Part shown: one piece after another, positions 1 through 8,139 of the stretch
Layout: the number at the start of each line of letters is the position of its first letter
Position numbering within the stretch: position 1 is the first letter of the stretch
DNA from: Rhizocola hellebori
GTDB taxonomy: Bacteria > Actinomycetota > Actinomycetes > Mycobacteriales > Micromonosporaceae
Length of the DNA: 64,000 bases
Direction of reading: 5' to 3'
Assembly: GCF_016862955.1 (NCBI RefSeq)
Contig: NZ_BONY01000028.1
Coordinates: forward strand, 56,267 to 120,266
Made by a program: the position numbers and the translations under genes
Notes under the pieces: generated by a model
The model's database searches: none
The model's input: the letters and a program-made list of their open reading frames with translations, nothing else
Told to the model about the DNA's origin: nothing

Positions 1-2
1 CC

Positions 3-497
3 GGGCTGATGCTCGCCGGTCACCGGCAGGCGGCCGCCATTGCGGTGCAGCTCGGATGTGACCGCATGCAGCACGCCAGCGGCCTTTTCTCCCATGGCTT
101 TGAGGTGGGTACCGGAAAAGCCAACGCGGTGCACTGGGGCCGTGGCCAGGGTTGGGCCCTGCACGGCCTGACCGCCGTCGACTCGCCCCACACCGCGAAG
201 TTGTTGGACGCGCTGGCCCGTCACGAAGAAGACGGCAGCTGGCGCACCGTCGTCGACGACCAAGCCGCGCCCATCGAGCACAGCGTTTCCGCCCTCGTCG
301 CCTCGGCCGTGCCACACACGCCGCTGGGCGAGCGCGCCCTGCGCGCCGCCCTCGCCGCCCTGGACTCCGATGGCGGCCTGCCCGTTTCCAGCGCCACCCC
401 GGTCGGGTCCTATCTGGACCGCGAAACCGGCGTCTACCCCTGGGGCCAAGGCCCGCTCCTGCTGGCGTTGCTGCATATCGAAGGAAGTGAACGGTGA
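3..497 (+). CDS. Partial GH88/GH105-type unsaturated uronyl hydrolase (C-terminal part)
   Basis: The reading frame is open from the window edge, so the N-terminal part lies upstream. The visible ~160 residues contain HWGRGQGWALHGL, the tryptophan/glycine-rich motif of the (alpha/alpha)6-barrel GH88/GH105 hydrolases, and a C-terminal YPWGQGPLLLALL helix typical of the last barrel repeat. These enzymes hydrate the 4,5-unsaturated uronic acid left by polysaccharide lyases and release it from an oligosaccharide. The stop overlaps the GTG of the next gene (GTGA), so the two are translationally coupled. The next genes encode a sugar-acid dehydratase-like protein and a GH16 glycanase, which supports a role in breaking down uronic-acid-containing polysaccharide. 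Family assignment is good; the exact substrate and GH88 versus GH105 cannot be settled from the fragment. Confidence 0.75.
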   Translation, partial: GLMLAGHRQAAAIAVQLGCDRMQHASGLFSHGFEVGTGKANAVHWGRGQGWALHGLTAVDSPHTAKLLDALARHEEDGSWRTVVDDQAAPIEHSVSALVASAVPHTPLGERALRAALAALDSDGGLPVSSATPVGSYLDRETGVYPWGQGPLLLALLHIEGSER

Positions 498-1636
498 AGG
501 TGTCGCGGGTGGAGGCGTTCGCGGTCAGGGCGGCGCAGGAGGGCCAGTACTGGGGAGCGCAGGCGTGGTCGGCCGCGTCCGACGCGAGCCAGGCGCGGCG
601 GCGCTTCATCTACTCCGATCGGGTGGAGACCGTGCTGGTGCGGCTGGAGACCAGCGATGGCGTGGTCGGCTGGGGCGAGTCGAAAGCGCCGGTAGGCGCG
701 GTGGTGACGGCGAAGCTGGTGGAAGAACTGCTCACGCCGATCGTGCTCGGGACCCGGGTGGACGAGATCACGCTCACCTGGGACCGGATGTACACGGGGA
801 TGCGGGTTCGCGGCCACGATGCCGGCTTCTGGCTGGAAGCACTGTCCGGTGTGGACATCGCGCTGTGGGATGCCTGGGCGCGCACGCTGAACCAGCCTTT
901 GCACACGCTGATCGGCGGCCGGTACCGCGAATCGGTCCCCGTTTACGCCTCCGGGATCCCGGCCGGGCTCGGCGTGCAGGCCGCACACGAGCGCGCCCTG
1001 CAATACCGCGAGCGCGGGTTCCGCGCGACCAAGGTGGCCATCGGCAACGACCCCCGCCAGGACGTCGCCGTGGTCGAGGCGGTCCGCGACGTGTTCGACG
1101 AGGTCTACGCCGACGCGGCCGGCACCTACGACCTGCCGCAGGCGCTGGCCGTGGGCCGTGAGCTGACCCAGCTGCGGGTCGGCTTCTTCGAGATGCCCAT
1201 CGCCCCCGAATACGTCGACGGGTACGCGACCCTGGCGGCCAAGCTCGACATCCCCCTCGCGCTCGACTCGCTGCCCAACCGGTACAGGGCGATGGAATTC
1301 CTCAAACGCGGCGCGCTGCACGTCCTGCAACCGGACGTGTGCCGCGCCGGTGGGATCACCGAGCTGATGCGCATCGCCCAGCTCGCCGATTCCTTTGGCG
1401 CGCAAGCCACCCCGCACGTGAGCATCGGCTCGGCCGTGCACTTCGCGGCGAGCCTGCAATGCGCCGCGGCCATCCCCAACTTCACCGTGATGGAGCACTG
1501 GGCGGGCGTCAACCCGCTCGGCGAGCCGATCGCGGCCGACCATCTTGACCCTGTCCAGGGCGTGCGTGTGGTCCCTCACGCGCCGGGCCTGGGCATCACC
1601 GTCGACGAAACGGCGGTGCGTCACCTGTCCCACTGA
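494..1636 (+). CDS. Mandelate racemase/muconate-lactonizing (enolase superfamily) protein, likely sugar-acid dehydratase
   Basis: A 380-residue protein with the two-domain enolase-superfamily layout: capping domain to about residue 125, then a TIM barrel. Visible ligands are D207 (YADAAG), E233 (FFEMP) and probably D258. The His-Asp dyad of the mandelate racemase subgroup is present as D281 (QPDVCRAGGIT) and H308 (TPHVS), with the usual 27-residue spacing. On strand 2 the KxK base motif reads K180-V-A182, so the second Lys is replaced by Ala. Retention of the dyad with loss of one Lys fits a sugar-acid dehydratase better than a racemase. The GTG start overlaps the uronyl hydrolase stop, and GH16 follows 15 bp downstream, so this is probably one operon. 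The substrate is unknown. Confidence 0.88.
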   Translation: MKVSRVEAFAVRAAQEGQYWGAQAWSAASDASQARRRFIYSDRVETVLVRLETSDGVVGWGESKAPVGAVVTAKLVEELLTPIVLGTRVDEITLTWDRMYTGMRVRGHDAGFWLEALSGVDIALWDAWARTLNQPLHTLIGGRYRESVPVYASGIPAGLGVQAAHERALQYRERGFRATKVAIGNDPRQDVAVVEAVRDVFDEVYADAAGTYDLPQALAVGRELTQLRVGFFEMPIAPEYVDGYATLAAKLDIPLALDSLPNRYRAMEFLKRGALHVLQPDVCRAGGITELMRIAQLADSFGAQATPHVSIGSAVHFAASLQCAAAIPNFTVMEHWAGVNPLGEPIAADHLDPVQGVRVVPHAPGLGITVDETAVRHLSH

Positions 1637-1651
1637 ACAAAAGGAGAACGA

Positions 1652-2791
1652 ATGCGCAAGCTCGCCCTCGCTTTAGCCCTGATTCTTCTCATCCCCACAC
1701 CCGCCTACGCCGATCCGGTCGGCGGCACCGGCTGGACACTCGCCTTCAACGACGACTTCAACGGCACCGCCGTGGACACGGCGAAGTGGAATTTCCGTAC
1801 CGACGTCAAGGGTTTCAGCGCCCAGCGACCGGAGAACGTGACGGTCTCGGGCGGGTTGATGAGCATCAACCTCAAACAGGAGTCCTTCGGCGGCAAGAGC
1901 TTCACCGGTGGTGGCCTGATCAGCAAGCAGGGCTTGCGCTACGGCTACTACGAGACGCGCGCCAAACTGAACGACGGGGTCGGCTGGCACACCTCGTTCT
2001 GGGCCATGGCGGGCGACGGCAGCACGACGTTCGGGCCGGAACGCCGTACCGAGATAGATGGTTTTGAAATTGATTCGAAGTCCTCGCCGACCGCGCTGAA
2101 CACCATCCACTCCGGGGTGCACGCCTGGAACGGCGCCACCGATGTGCACAACGTGGGCACCACCTACAACTCCGGTCTGGACCTGAGGCAGTGGCACACC
2201 TACGGTTTCGAGTGGTCGGAGACATCGGTGAAGTTCTACGTGGACGGTGTGCTCAAGCACACCGCCGCCTACACCCCGACCCAGTGGACGCACGACCACA
2301 TCAACATCTGGCTCACCAGCATCGGCTACGGCACCTCACCGGACCCGGCGTTCCTGCCGACCTCGGTGCAGTTCGACTACATCAAGTTCTGGCAGAAGGA
2401 CTATTACGTCGACAACGACGGCCCGGGCGCCTACGGCTACTCCGAGACCGGCACCTGGTTCGACTCCACCCTGACCGGCTGGACGGTGAACTCGCCGACC
2501 CGCTACGCCCAGTGCCACAGCGCCGGGCACACCGCGACCTGGCGGCCGAACCTGGCCCAAGCGGGCAACTATCAGGTGTTCGTGCACAAGATCGTGCACA
2601 GCGGAAGCGACACCAATGCCCGTTACGACATCGCGGGCACCACCACCTACGTCAACGGCACCGCCGGCACCACGGGCTGGGTTTCCCTTGGTACCCATGC
2701 GCTTGCAGCCGGGACGGCCAGCTCGGTGAAGCTGACCTCCAGCGGGAGCGGATGCGCACGGGCCGACGCGGTGAAGTTCGTCCGGGTCTAG
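1652..2791 (+). CDS. Secreted GH16 family glycanase with C-terminal golvesin-like domain
   Basis: A 379-residue secreted enzyme. Residues 1-20 form a signal peptide ending AYA. The GH16 jelly-roll (about 24-250) carries the retaining catalytic signature ExDxxE as E134-I-D136-G-F-E139. From about residue 252 (YYVDNDGPGAYGYSETGTW) a second beta-rich domain resembles the golvesin/xanthan-lyase-associated carbohydrate-binding domain. The start is supported by AAGGAG at 1641-1646. It is the third gene of the operon with the uronyl hydrolase and enolase-superfamily gene. GH16 members cut beta-1,3/1,4-glucans, agar, carrageenan or other galactans; specificity cannot be read here. The 3' end overlaps the convergent gene by 4 bp. 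Confidence 0.9.
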   Translation: MRKLALALALILLIPTPAYADPVGGTGWTLAFNDDFNGTAVDTAKWNFRTDVKGFSAQRPENVTVSGGLMSINLKQESFGGKSFTGGGLISKQGLRYGYYETRAKLNDGVGWHTSFWAMAGDGSTTFGPERRTEIDGFEIDSKSSPTALNTIHSGVHAWNGATDVHNVGTTYNSGLDLRQWHTYGFEWSETSVKFYVDGVLKHTAAYTPTQWTHDHINIWLTSIGYGTSPDPAFLPTSVQFDYIKFWQKDYYVDNDGPGAYGYSETGTWFDSTLTGWTVNSPTRYAQCHSAGHTATWRPNLAQAGNYQVFVHKIVHSGSDTNARYDIAGTTTYVNGTAGTTGWVSLGTHALAAGTASSVKLTSSGSGCARADAVKFVRV

Positions 2792-3261
2792 GTAAGGCCC
2801 GGGTCTAGTTCCTCGGCACGGGTGTGTGGCGCGCTGATCACCTTCGCGGCCTCCGCCACCCGCCCGCTGCCGCTGGTCCGATAGGCCTCCTCGGCCGCGG
2901 CCTGCTCAGCTGTCCCGATCTTGGTGTACATGCCGGCGGTCAGCAGCACCGACCCCAGCAGGAACAGCACGATGCACGACGACACGCTCTGGCCCAGATA
3001 GTTGTAGGGGCTGTGCAACACCAGCAGCCCGGCCATGCCGAGCAGGATGAGGAACCCGCCGGCCAGCTCGTAGAGGAAGTGGTGCCGATCGCGTCCGAAG
3101 AACACGCCCAGCAGCACCGGCACCGCCGCCACGATCATGACGATGGTGAAGGTGCCGTTGTCGCTCAGCACCAGCGGATAGGCCACCATGAGGACGGCGA
3201 CGATGGCCGCGACCCCTCGGTAGAAGCCGCTGAGCGGGTGGTTCAAGGGGAAGTGGAACAC
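2788..3261 (-). CDS. DUF4383-like four-helix membrane protein
   Basis: A 157-residue protein with four predicted membrane segments (about residues 14-32, 37-54, 63-80 and 92-112) and a charged Ala/Glu-rich cytoplasmic tail. The start HPLSGFYRGVAAIVAV and the layout resemble small DUF4383 membrane proteins, whose function is unknown. It lies 18 bp downstream of another small minus-strand gene and probably shares its transcript. Its stop codon overlaps the stop of the convergent GH16 gene (TAG sequences on both strands around 2788-2791). Confidence 0.65.
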   Translation of the reverse strand: MFHFPLNHPLSGFYRGVAAIVAVLMVAYPLVLSDNGTFTIVMIVAAVPVLLGVFFGRDRHHFLYELAGGFLILLGMAGLLVLHSPYNYLGQSVSSCIVLFLLGSVLLTAGMYTKIGTAEQAAAEEAYRTSGSGRVAEAAKVISAPHTRAEELDPGLT

Positions 3262-3279
3262 GATCGGCCTCCCTCATCT

Positions 3280-3570
3280 TCATTCATCGGCCGCCCACTG
3301 CCGGGGCAGAGCCGGCTCCAAACCACGCTGATCGTATTCGTCCCACAGCTCGGTCCACTCCTCCCGCAACCTGAGCACCAGGTGCTCCTCGGTGCCGAGG
3401 TCGGGAGCTTCCCGCAGCATGGTGTCCAGATTAGCCAACCGTTCCCGCAGCTCGCCATCGTCGAGCCGGTCGGGCGGCGTAGTGATCTCGACATCGGCCA
3501 TGACGCCGTCGTCGGCGATCCGGGTGATCGGGTCATCGATCTGGAGTTGCTGCTCTTCGTCAGTCACCAC
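3280..3570 (-). CDS. Small acidic hypothetical protein
   Basis: A 96-residue acidic, helix-rich protein with no recognised domain and no membrane segment. The middle (ELRERLANLDTMLREAP, LRLREEWTELWDEYDQRG) could form amphipathic helices. Either of two tandem GTG codons (3570 or 3567) could be the start. It is followed after 18 bp by the membrane-protein gene and is divergent from the ABC exporter, with an 80-bp gap that contains the exporter promoter. Coding is supported by GC-rich third positions and tight packing; function is unknown. Confidence 0.55.
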   Translation of the reverse strand: MVTDEEQQLQIDDPITRIADDGVMADVEITTPPDRLDDGELRERLANLDTMLREAPDLGTEEHLVLRLREEWTELWDEYDQRGLEPALPRQWAADE

Positions 3571-3617
3571 CCCGCTTTACCCCGCCCATGATGATTCACA
3601 CGTCTCGTACGGATCAT

Positions 3618-3649
3618 GCCCAGTGGGCAAGTTGGCTAAAGTAGACGCT
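3618..3649 (+). promoter_or_regulatory. Candidate operator and leaderless promoter of the ABC exporter operon
   Basis: GCCCAGTGGGC at 3618-3628 is a perfect 11-bp palindrome. It lies 8 bp upstream of a TAAAGT (TANNNT) -10 hexamer at 3637-3642, which is exactly 7 nt before the GTG at 3650. The palindrome occupies the spacer position used by TetR/MarR-type operators. No -35 with a good match was seen. Confidence 0.45.
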
Positions 3650-5440
3650 GTGCGCTATCGAGAACCGAAGGCAGCTATTGATCCCGACTCCACGAAGCCC
3701 TGGTTACGACGCGCAATGCCAGTGGTGTTGGCGCACAAGTGGTTGCTCATCACCTCGCTGAGCTTGTCCCTGGTCGGGCTGCTGGTTCAGGTGCAGATCC
3801 CGAATCTGGTCCGGATAGGCATCGACGCGGCTTTGGTAGCGAAGACCGCTAGCTTGACCAGATATGTCTGGCTGATCGCCGCGTTCGCCGTGATCCAAGG
3901 TGTGATCAACTATCTGGCCCGCCGGTACCTGCTGCGCACCGCCTACGAAATCGAATACGACCTGCGCAACGTCCTCTACTCCCACCTGGTCCGGATGCCG
4001 TTCGGTTTCTACGACAAGGTGCAGACCGGCGAGCTGATGTCACGGTCGGGCTCGGACATCCGCGCGGTCCAGATGTACCTGGCCTTCGGCCCGGCCATCC
4101 TCGTGCAGTGCACCATCGCCATCTTCGCGTTCGTGCTGATGCTCTCGATCAACGTGCCGCTGGCCATCGTCGCGATGGCGGCCATGCCGGTGGTCGCGGT
4201 GCTCGGCGTCTACGCCCGCCGCGCCATCTTTCCGGTCTCCTGGCTCATCCAGGCGCGCCTAGCCCGCATCGCCACCACCGTCGACGAAAACGTCAACGGG
4301 GTGCGCATAGTCAAGGCCTTCGCCACCGAACAGCGCCAGCTCACCCAGCTGGCGGGCGAGGCCGACCGGCTGCGCTGGGCCTACCGGCGCGAAGCGGAGA
4401 TCCGCAGCTGGTGGTCGCCAACGCTGGAAAGCCTGCCGCGCCTGGGCCTGGCCCTGGTGCTGCTCTTCGGCGGCTGGATGGTCATCGACGGGCACACCTC
4501 GGTCGGCACCATCGTCGCCTTCAACTCCTACGTGCTCATGCTGCAGCCGCCGTTCCGGATGCTCGGCATGCTGATCATGCTTAGCCAGCGGGCAGCCGCG
4601 TCCGCGCAACGCATCTACGAAGTTCTGGACACCAAGACCGACATCATCGACGGCACCGTCAGCGCGCCTCTTCGCGGTGACATCTTTTTCGACCACGTCG
4701 GATTCGAGTACCCGTTGGGCACCAAGGCTTTACACGGCCTGACCCTGCGCGTGCACGCGGGCGAAACCGTGGCGATCGTGGGCCGCACCGGTTCCGGCAA
4801 GTCCACTTTGGGCCGGCTGCTGGCCCGCTACTACGACACCACCTCCGGCGCGGTCCGCCTCGACGGCCGCGACGTGCGTGACTACCGGCTGGCAACGCTG
4901 CGCGAACAGGTCGGCATCGTGCCCGACGAGCCGTTCCTGTTCTCGCTTTCCATCCGCGACAACATCGCCTACGGGCGTCCCGACGCCCCGCTGGACGAGG
5001 TGGTGAACGCCGCTCTTGCCGCCGGGGCCGATGCCTTCATCCGTGAGCTTCCCAAGGGGTACGACACCGTGGTGGGCGAGCGCGGCTACACGCTGTCGGG
5101 CGGTCAGCGGCAGCGCATCGCGATAGCGCGCGCACTCCTGATCAACCCGCCGGTACTGGTCCTAGACGACGCCACCAGCGCCATCGACGTCACCGTCGAG
5201 CACGCGATCCATGCCGCGCTCAAGGACCTGATGGCCGGGCGCACCACCCTGATCGTGGCGCATCGCCTGTCCACCATCGCGCTCGCCGACCGGGTCATCC
5301 TCGTCGAGGACGGCCGGGTCGTCGCCGACGGTACCCACCGCGAGCTGCTGGCCACCGATCCGCGCTACGCCGCCGTGCTAGCCGAAATCTCTGAAGTCTC
5401 CGATTCCGACTCCGCCGATGACGAGGTGGCTTTGGCATGA
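3650..5440 (+). CDS. Heterodimeric ABC exporter subunit with degenerate catalytic site
   Basis: A half-transporter of 596 residues: six membrane helices (about 30-310) followed by a nucleotide-binding domain. Walker A is GRTGSGKST from residue 378 and the signature is a canonical LSGGQ at 482-486. Walker B reads LVLDDATSAID, with Asp507 where the catalytic Glu normally sits; the switch His is present (VAHRLSTI). Asp in this position marks the degenerate-site subunit of heterodimeric exporters such as TM287/288 or BmrCD. The GTG at 3650 was chosen because a TANNNT box lies 7 nt upstream; GTG 3623 is an alternative. The stop overlaps the ATG of a 29-codon frame that leads into the second subunit. 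Probable substrate: drugs, lipids or peptides. Confidence 0.9.
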   Translation: MRYREPKAAIDPDSTKPWLRRAMPVVLAHKWLLITSLSLSLVGLLVQVQIPNLVRIGIDAALVAKTASLTRYVWLIAAFAVIQGVINYLARRYLLRTAYEIEYDLRNVLYSHLVRMPFGFYDKVQTGELMSRSGSDIRAVQMYLAFGPAILVQCTIAIFAFVLMLSINVPLAIVAMAAMPVVAVLGVYARRAIFPVSWLIQARLARIATTVDENVNGVRIVKAFATEQRQLTQLAGEADRLRWAYRREAEIRSWWSPTLESLPRLGLALVLLFGGWMVIDGHTSVGTIVAFNSYVLMLQPPFRMLGMLIMLSQRAAASAQRIYEVLDTKTDIIDGTVSAPLRGDIFFDHVGFEYPLGTKALHGLTLRVHAGETVAIVGRTGSGKSTLGRLLARYYDTTSGAVRLDGRDVRDYRLATLREQVGIVPDEPFLFSLSIRDNIAYGRPDAPLDEVVNAALAAGADAFIRELPKGYDTVVGERGYTLSGGQRQRIAIARALLINPPVLVLDDATSAIDVTVEHAIHAALKDLMAGRTTLIVAHRLSTIALADRVILVEDGRVVADGTHRELLATDPRYAAVLAEISEVSDSDSADDEVALA

Positions 5441-5484
5441 GCGAGCTTGTCGAGCTCATCGTGAAATTGGGATTCGCTCATGCC
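5434..5484 (+). promoter_or_regulatory. Perfect 11-bp inverted repeat spanning the ABC subunit junction
   Basis: GGCATGAGCGA (5434-5444) and TCGCTCATGCC (5474-5484) are exact inverted repeats with a 29-nt loop. The loop holds a smaller 5-bp pair (5443-5447 with 5453-5457) that would compete for two bases. The left arm contains the stop of the first ABC gene and the ATG of the 29-codon frame, so an mRNA stem here would hide that start until ribosomes from the upstream gene open it. Confidence 0.45.
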
Positions 5485-5526
5485 TTCACCGCAGGTGATG
5501 GCCGACGTCAGGAGGCCATGGCATGA
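5437..5526 (+). CDS. 29-codon frame linking the two ABC subunits
   Basis: An uninterrupted ATG-to-TGA frame encoding 29 residues (MSELVELIVKLGFAHAFTAG, then nine more). Its ATG overlaps the stop of the first ABC gene (ATGA at 5437-5440) and its TGA overlaps the ATG of the second (ATGA at 5523-5526), so it bridges the 82-bp gap with coupling at both ends. GAGG at 5512-5515 (within TCAGGAGGCC) lies 7 nt upstream of the next ATG and would serve the second ABC gene. It may encode a small peptide or simply be a translational relay that balances subunit levels. No homolog is recognised. Confidence 0.4.
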   Translation: MSELVELIVKLGFAHAFTAGDGRRQEAMA

Positions 5527-7463
5527 GCATGTTTGGTGGCGGGTTCGGTGGGCCCGGCTCGGGGCCGGGTGGCGCGCCCATGGGCGGAGTGGGCGGCGCC
5601 GGCCCGAAGGGCCAAAGCGGTTCTGGAATCCCGTTCTCCGGCATCCCGGCCGAGCTGATGGCCGGCGTCGAGCGGCTCGAAGCCAACGAGCCCACGCATC
5701 CCGTGCCCCGGGAGACCTTTACCCAGCGGCCGCGCGGCGAACGCCCACTGAGCATGTTCTCGATGGCTTTCGCGCACCGCTCGGTGTTCGTTTGGGCTGT
5801 GCTGCTGGTGGTGCTGGAAACGTTGCTGTTGCAGGCCGGGCCTTACCTGGTCCAGGTGGGGATCGACCACGGCATGGTTCCCGGTGACCGGAAGGTGCTT
5901 CTGCTTGCGGCGTCCGGCTTTGTGGTGTCCGTGATCGCCGGATGGCTTGCCACGTCGGCGCGCATCCGCCAGACCGGGCGGCTGGCCGCGGACGCCACCC
6001 GCAACCTTCGCATCCGCGTCTTCGGGCATCTGCAACGGCTCTCGATGGACTATTACACCGAGGAGAAAGCCGGCGTCATCATGACCCGGATGAGCTCGGA
6101 TATCGAAGCGCTGCAACAGCTTTTCCAGGAAGGACTGGCCCAGTTCGCGGTGCAGGGCCTGACCATGCTGCTGGTCACCGTGGTGCTGTTCAGCTACGAC
6201 GTCGAGCTTGCCGCGATCACGCTGCTGCTGGTGGTGCCGCTGCTGTTGGCGACCTCTATCTGGTTCCGCCGCGCCTCCGACGTCGGCTACGGCCGCCAGC
6301 GGGACACCATCGCGGCGATGTTCTCCGATCTGTCCGAGAGCTTGCAGGGCGCCCGCGTCGTCACCGCGCACAACCGCCAGGACCGCAACGTGGTCAACCA
6401 TCGCGCCTTCACCGGCCGCTACCGTGACGCCAACGACTTCACCGGTCACATCGCCGCCATCTACGGCCCCGGCACCTCCGTCATCGGCATGGCCGGCATG
6501 GCCGCGCTGCTGTTCATCGGCGGGCGCATGGTGCTGCGCAACGAGCTGAGCCTTGGCGAGCTGACCGCATTCGTGTTGTACCTCAACGCTTTCTTCGCCC
6601 CCGTCCAGCAGCTCGTCCAGCTCTACACCAACTACCAGCAGGGCCGCGCCGCGGTCACCAAGCTTCGGGAGCTGCTCGCCGTCCAGCCCACCGTGCTTGA
6701 GCATCCCGAGCCGGTCGATCTGCCCGCGGTCAGGGGAGAAATCAAATTCAAAGGCGTCTTTTTCGGGTACCAGGAAAGCCGCCCTGTCTTAAAAAATGTC
6801 AACCTGCACATCGCCCCCGGCGAAACCGTCGCCTGCGTCGGCCCCACCGGCGCAGGCAAGTCCACCCTCGCCAAGCTCGTCACCCGGCTGCACGACCCCG
6901 ACCGCGGCCAGATCCTCATCGACGGCGTCGACCTGCGCCTCGTCTCGCTAAGCTCGCTGCGCCGCCAAATCGGCGTCGTGCCACAGGAACCGTTCATGTT
7001 CGTCGGCTCGCTGCGCGACAACCTCGCCTTCGCCAAACCAGAAGCGACCGACGACGAAATCTGGGCCGCCGTCGACGCCGTAGGCCTACGCGAACTCGTT
7101 GAACGCCACGAGCTGGGCCTGGACGCCCCCCTACACGAGCGCGGCCAATCGGTCTCGTCCGGCCAACGCCAGCTGCTAGCCTTGGCCCGCGCCTTCCTGG
7201 CCCAGCCCCGCATAGTCGTCCTCGACGAAGCAACCTCCAATTTGGACCTCCGCTCCGAGCTGCGGGTGGAACAGGCCCTGGACCGCCTCCTCGAAGGCCG
7301 CAGCGCACTGCTGATCGCCCACCGCCTCTCCACCGCCATGCGCGCAGACCGCATCATCGTCGTGGACGAATCCGGCATCCTAGAAACAGGCTCACACACC
7401 GAACTCCTAGCCGCCCAAGGCCGCTACGCCGACATGTTCGCCACCTGGTCCGCCCACACCTAA
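5523..7463 (+). CDS. Heterodimeric ABC exporter subunit with canonical catalytic Glu
   Basis: A half-transporter of 646 residues. The N-terminal ~45 residues are Gly/Pro-rich (GGGFGGPGSGPGGAP) and probably disordered. Six membrane helices follow (about 75-360), then the nucleotide-binding domain: Walker A GPTGAGKST from residue 440, Walker B VVLDEATSNLD with catalytic E569, and switch His in IAHRLST. The signature is VSSGQ at 544-548 instead of LSGGQ. Paired with the upstream subunit, this gives one good ATP site (this Walker A/B with the partner's LSGGQ) and one degenerate site (partner Asp507 with this VSSGQ), the arrangement of asymmetric heterodimeric exporters. The start overlaps the 29-codon frame. 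Confidence 0.92.
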   Translation: MSMFGGGFGGPGSGPGGAPMGGVGGAGPKGQSGSGIPFSGIPAELMAGVERLEANEPTHPVPRETFTQRPRGERPLSMFSMAFAHRSVFVWAVLLVVLETLLLQAGPYLVQVGIDHGMVPGDRKVLLLAASGFVVSVIAGWLATSARIRQTGRLAADATRNLRIRVFGHLQRLSMDYYTEEKAGVIMTRMSSDIEALQQLFQEGLAQFAVQGLTMLLVTVVLFSYDVELAAITLLLVVPLLLATSIWFRRASDVGYGRQRDTIAAMFSDLSESLQGARVVTAHNRQDRNVVNHRAFTGRYRDANDFTGHIAAIYGPGTSVIGMAGMAALLFIGGRMVLRNELSLGELTAFVLYLNAFFAPVQQLVQLYTNYQQGRAAVTKLRELLAVQPTVLEHPEPVDLPAVRGEIKFKGVFFGYQESRPVLKNVNLHIAPGETVACVGPTGAGKSTLAKLVTRLHDPDRGQILIDGVDLRLVSLSSLRRQIGVVPQEPFMFVGSLRDNLAFAKPEATDDEIWAAVDAVGLRELVERHELGLDAPLHERGQSVSSGQRQLLALARAFLAQPRIVVLDEATSNLDLRSELRVEQALDRLLEGRSALLIAHRLSTAMRADRIIVVDESGILETGSHTELLAAQGRYADMFATWSAHT

Positions 7464-7663
7464 CCCGGCCATCCCACCCTCCCCCCTTGCCCGTTCCCGT
7501 CTCACCTCCCACCACGCATGAGTCCCTTCGTGCCCGCAACCGCACCGGCACAGAGACCCGCTGGCGCCACGCTCCGCCCGCCCGCCGGACAACGGCGCGG
7601 TGGACGTTCCGCCGCCTGCCCCGCCGCGCTGCTTCTGCTCCAGCCGGCCTCCGCCCACTACTT

Positions 7664-7719
7664 CCACCGCACCTACATCTCTGCGTTAGGGCGGTGGAGC
7701 AGAGATGTAGGTGCCGTGG
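7664..7719. repeat. Long dyad, copy 1
   Basis: Left arm 7664-7684 and right arm 7699-7719 are 21 nt each and complementary at 20 of 21 positions, with loop 7685-7698. The arm core is ACCTACATCTCTGC. Copies 2 and 3 follow at 124- and 127-bp spacing. Confidence 0.85.
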
Positions 7720-7786
7720 ACTTCCCGCCTCCGGCCCTCGCCGCCCGGCGCGTTGGTTCTGCTTCTGCCTGCCTCGGCCCACTGCT

Positions 7787-7844
7787 CCCACCGCACCTAC
7801 ATCTCTGCGTTAGGGGGGTGGGGCAGAGGTGTAGGTGCGGTGGG
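7787..7844. repeat. Long dyad, copy 2
   Basis: Left arm 7787-7808 pairs with right arm 7823-7844 over 22 nt. The single difference from perfect pairing (T in the left arm, G in the right) would be a G-U pair in RNA. The loop is 7809-7822. Confidence 0.85.
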
Positions 7845-7914
7845 CTTTCCCGCCTTCGGCCCTTGCCGTCTGTCGTGTGGGTTCTGCTCCGTGTTGGCCT
7901 CCGCCTACTGCTTT

Positions 7915-7968
7915 CACCGCACCTACATCTCTGCGTTAGGGCGGTGGGGCAGAGGTGTAGGTGCGGTG
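7915..7968. repeat. Long dyad, copy 3
   Basis: Left arm 7915-7934 pairs with right arm 7949-7968 over 20 nt, with the same single T/G wobble as copy 2 and loop 7935-7948. The same loop core GTTAGGGCGGTGG occurs in copy 1. Confidence 0.85.
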
Positions 7969-8139
7969 GGCTTTCCCGCCTTCGGCCTCGCTGCCAGGCG
8001 CGTTGGTTCTGCCGGCTTCGGGCTGCTGCTCCCATGGCACCTGTATCTCCGCGCTCTCGTGGTGCTGAGTCTTCTGCGGCGGTCGGGAGGGGCGCTTCCC
8101 GCCGGGAGGTGCCGCGGAATGTCTCCTTAAGCTGTCACC

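Larger units (their letters stand above)
7464..8127. other. 664-bp non-coding stretch with tandem long dyads
   Basis: No convincing gene lies between the ABC exporter and rnhA. The open frames that cross it translate the dyad repeats and carry no recognisable domain. It holds three copies of a ~125-bp unit, each with a long stem-loop (listed separately), a decayed fourth left arm at about 8037-8056 (CACCTGTATCTCCGCG), and repeated flanks such as GGCGCGTTGGTTCTGC (7748-7763 and 7997-8012). Confidence 0.7.

Noticed and set aside
7664..7968. Repeats considered as a CRISPR array
   Set aside because: The units are ~125 bp apart with long internal palindromes and similar 'spacers'; there are no short identical repeats with unique spacers and no cas genes.
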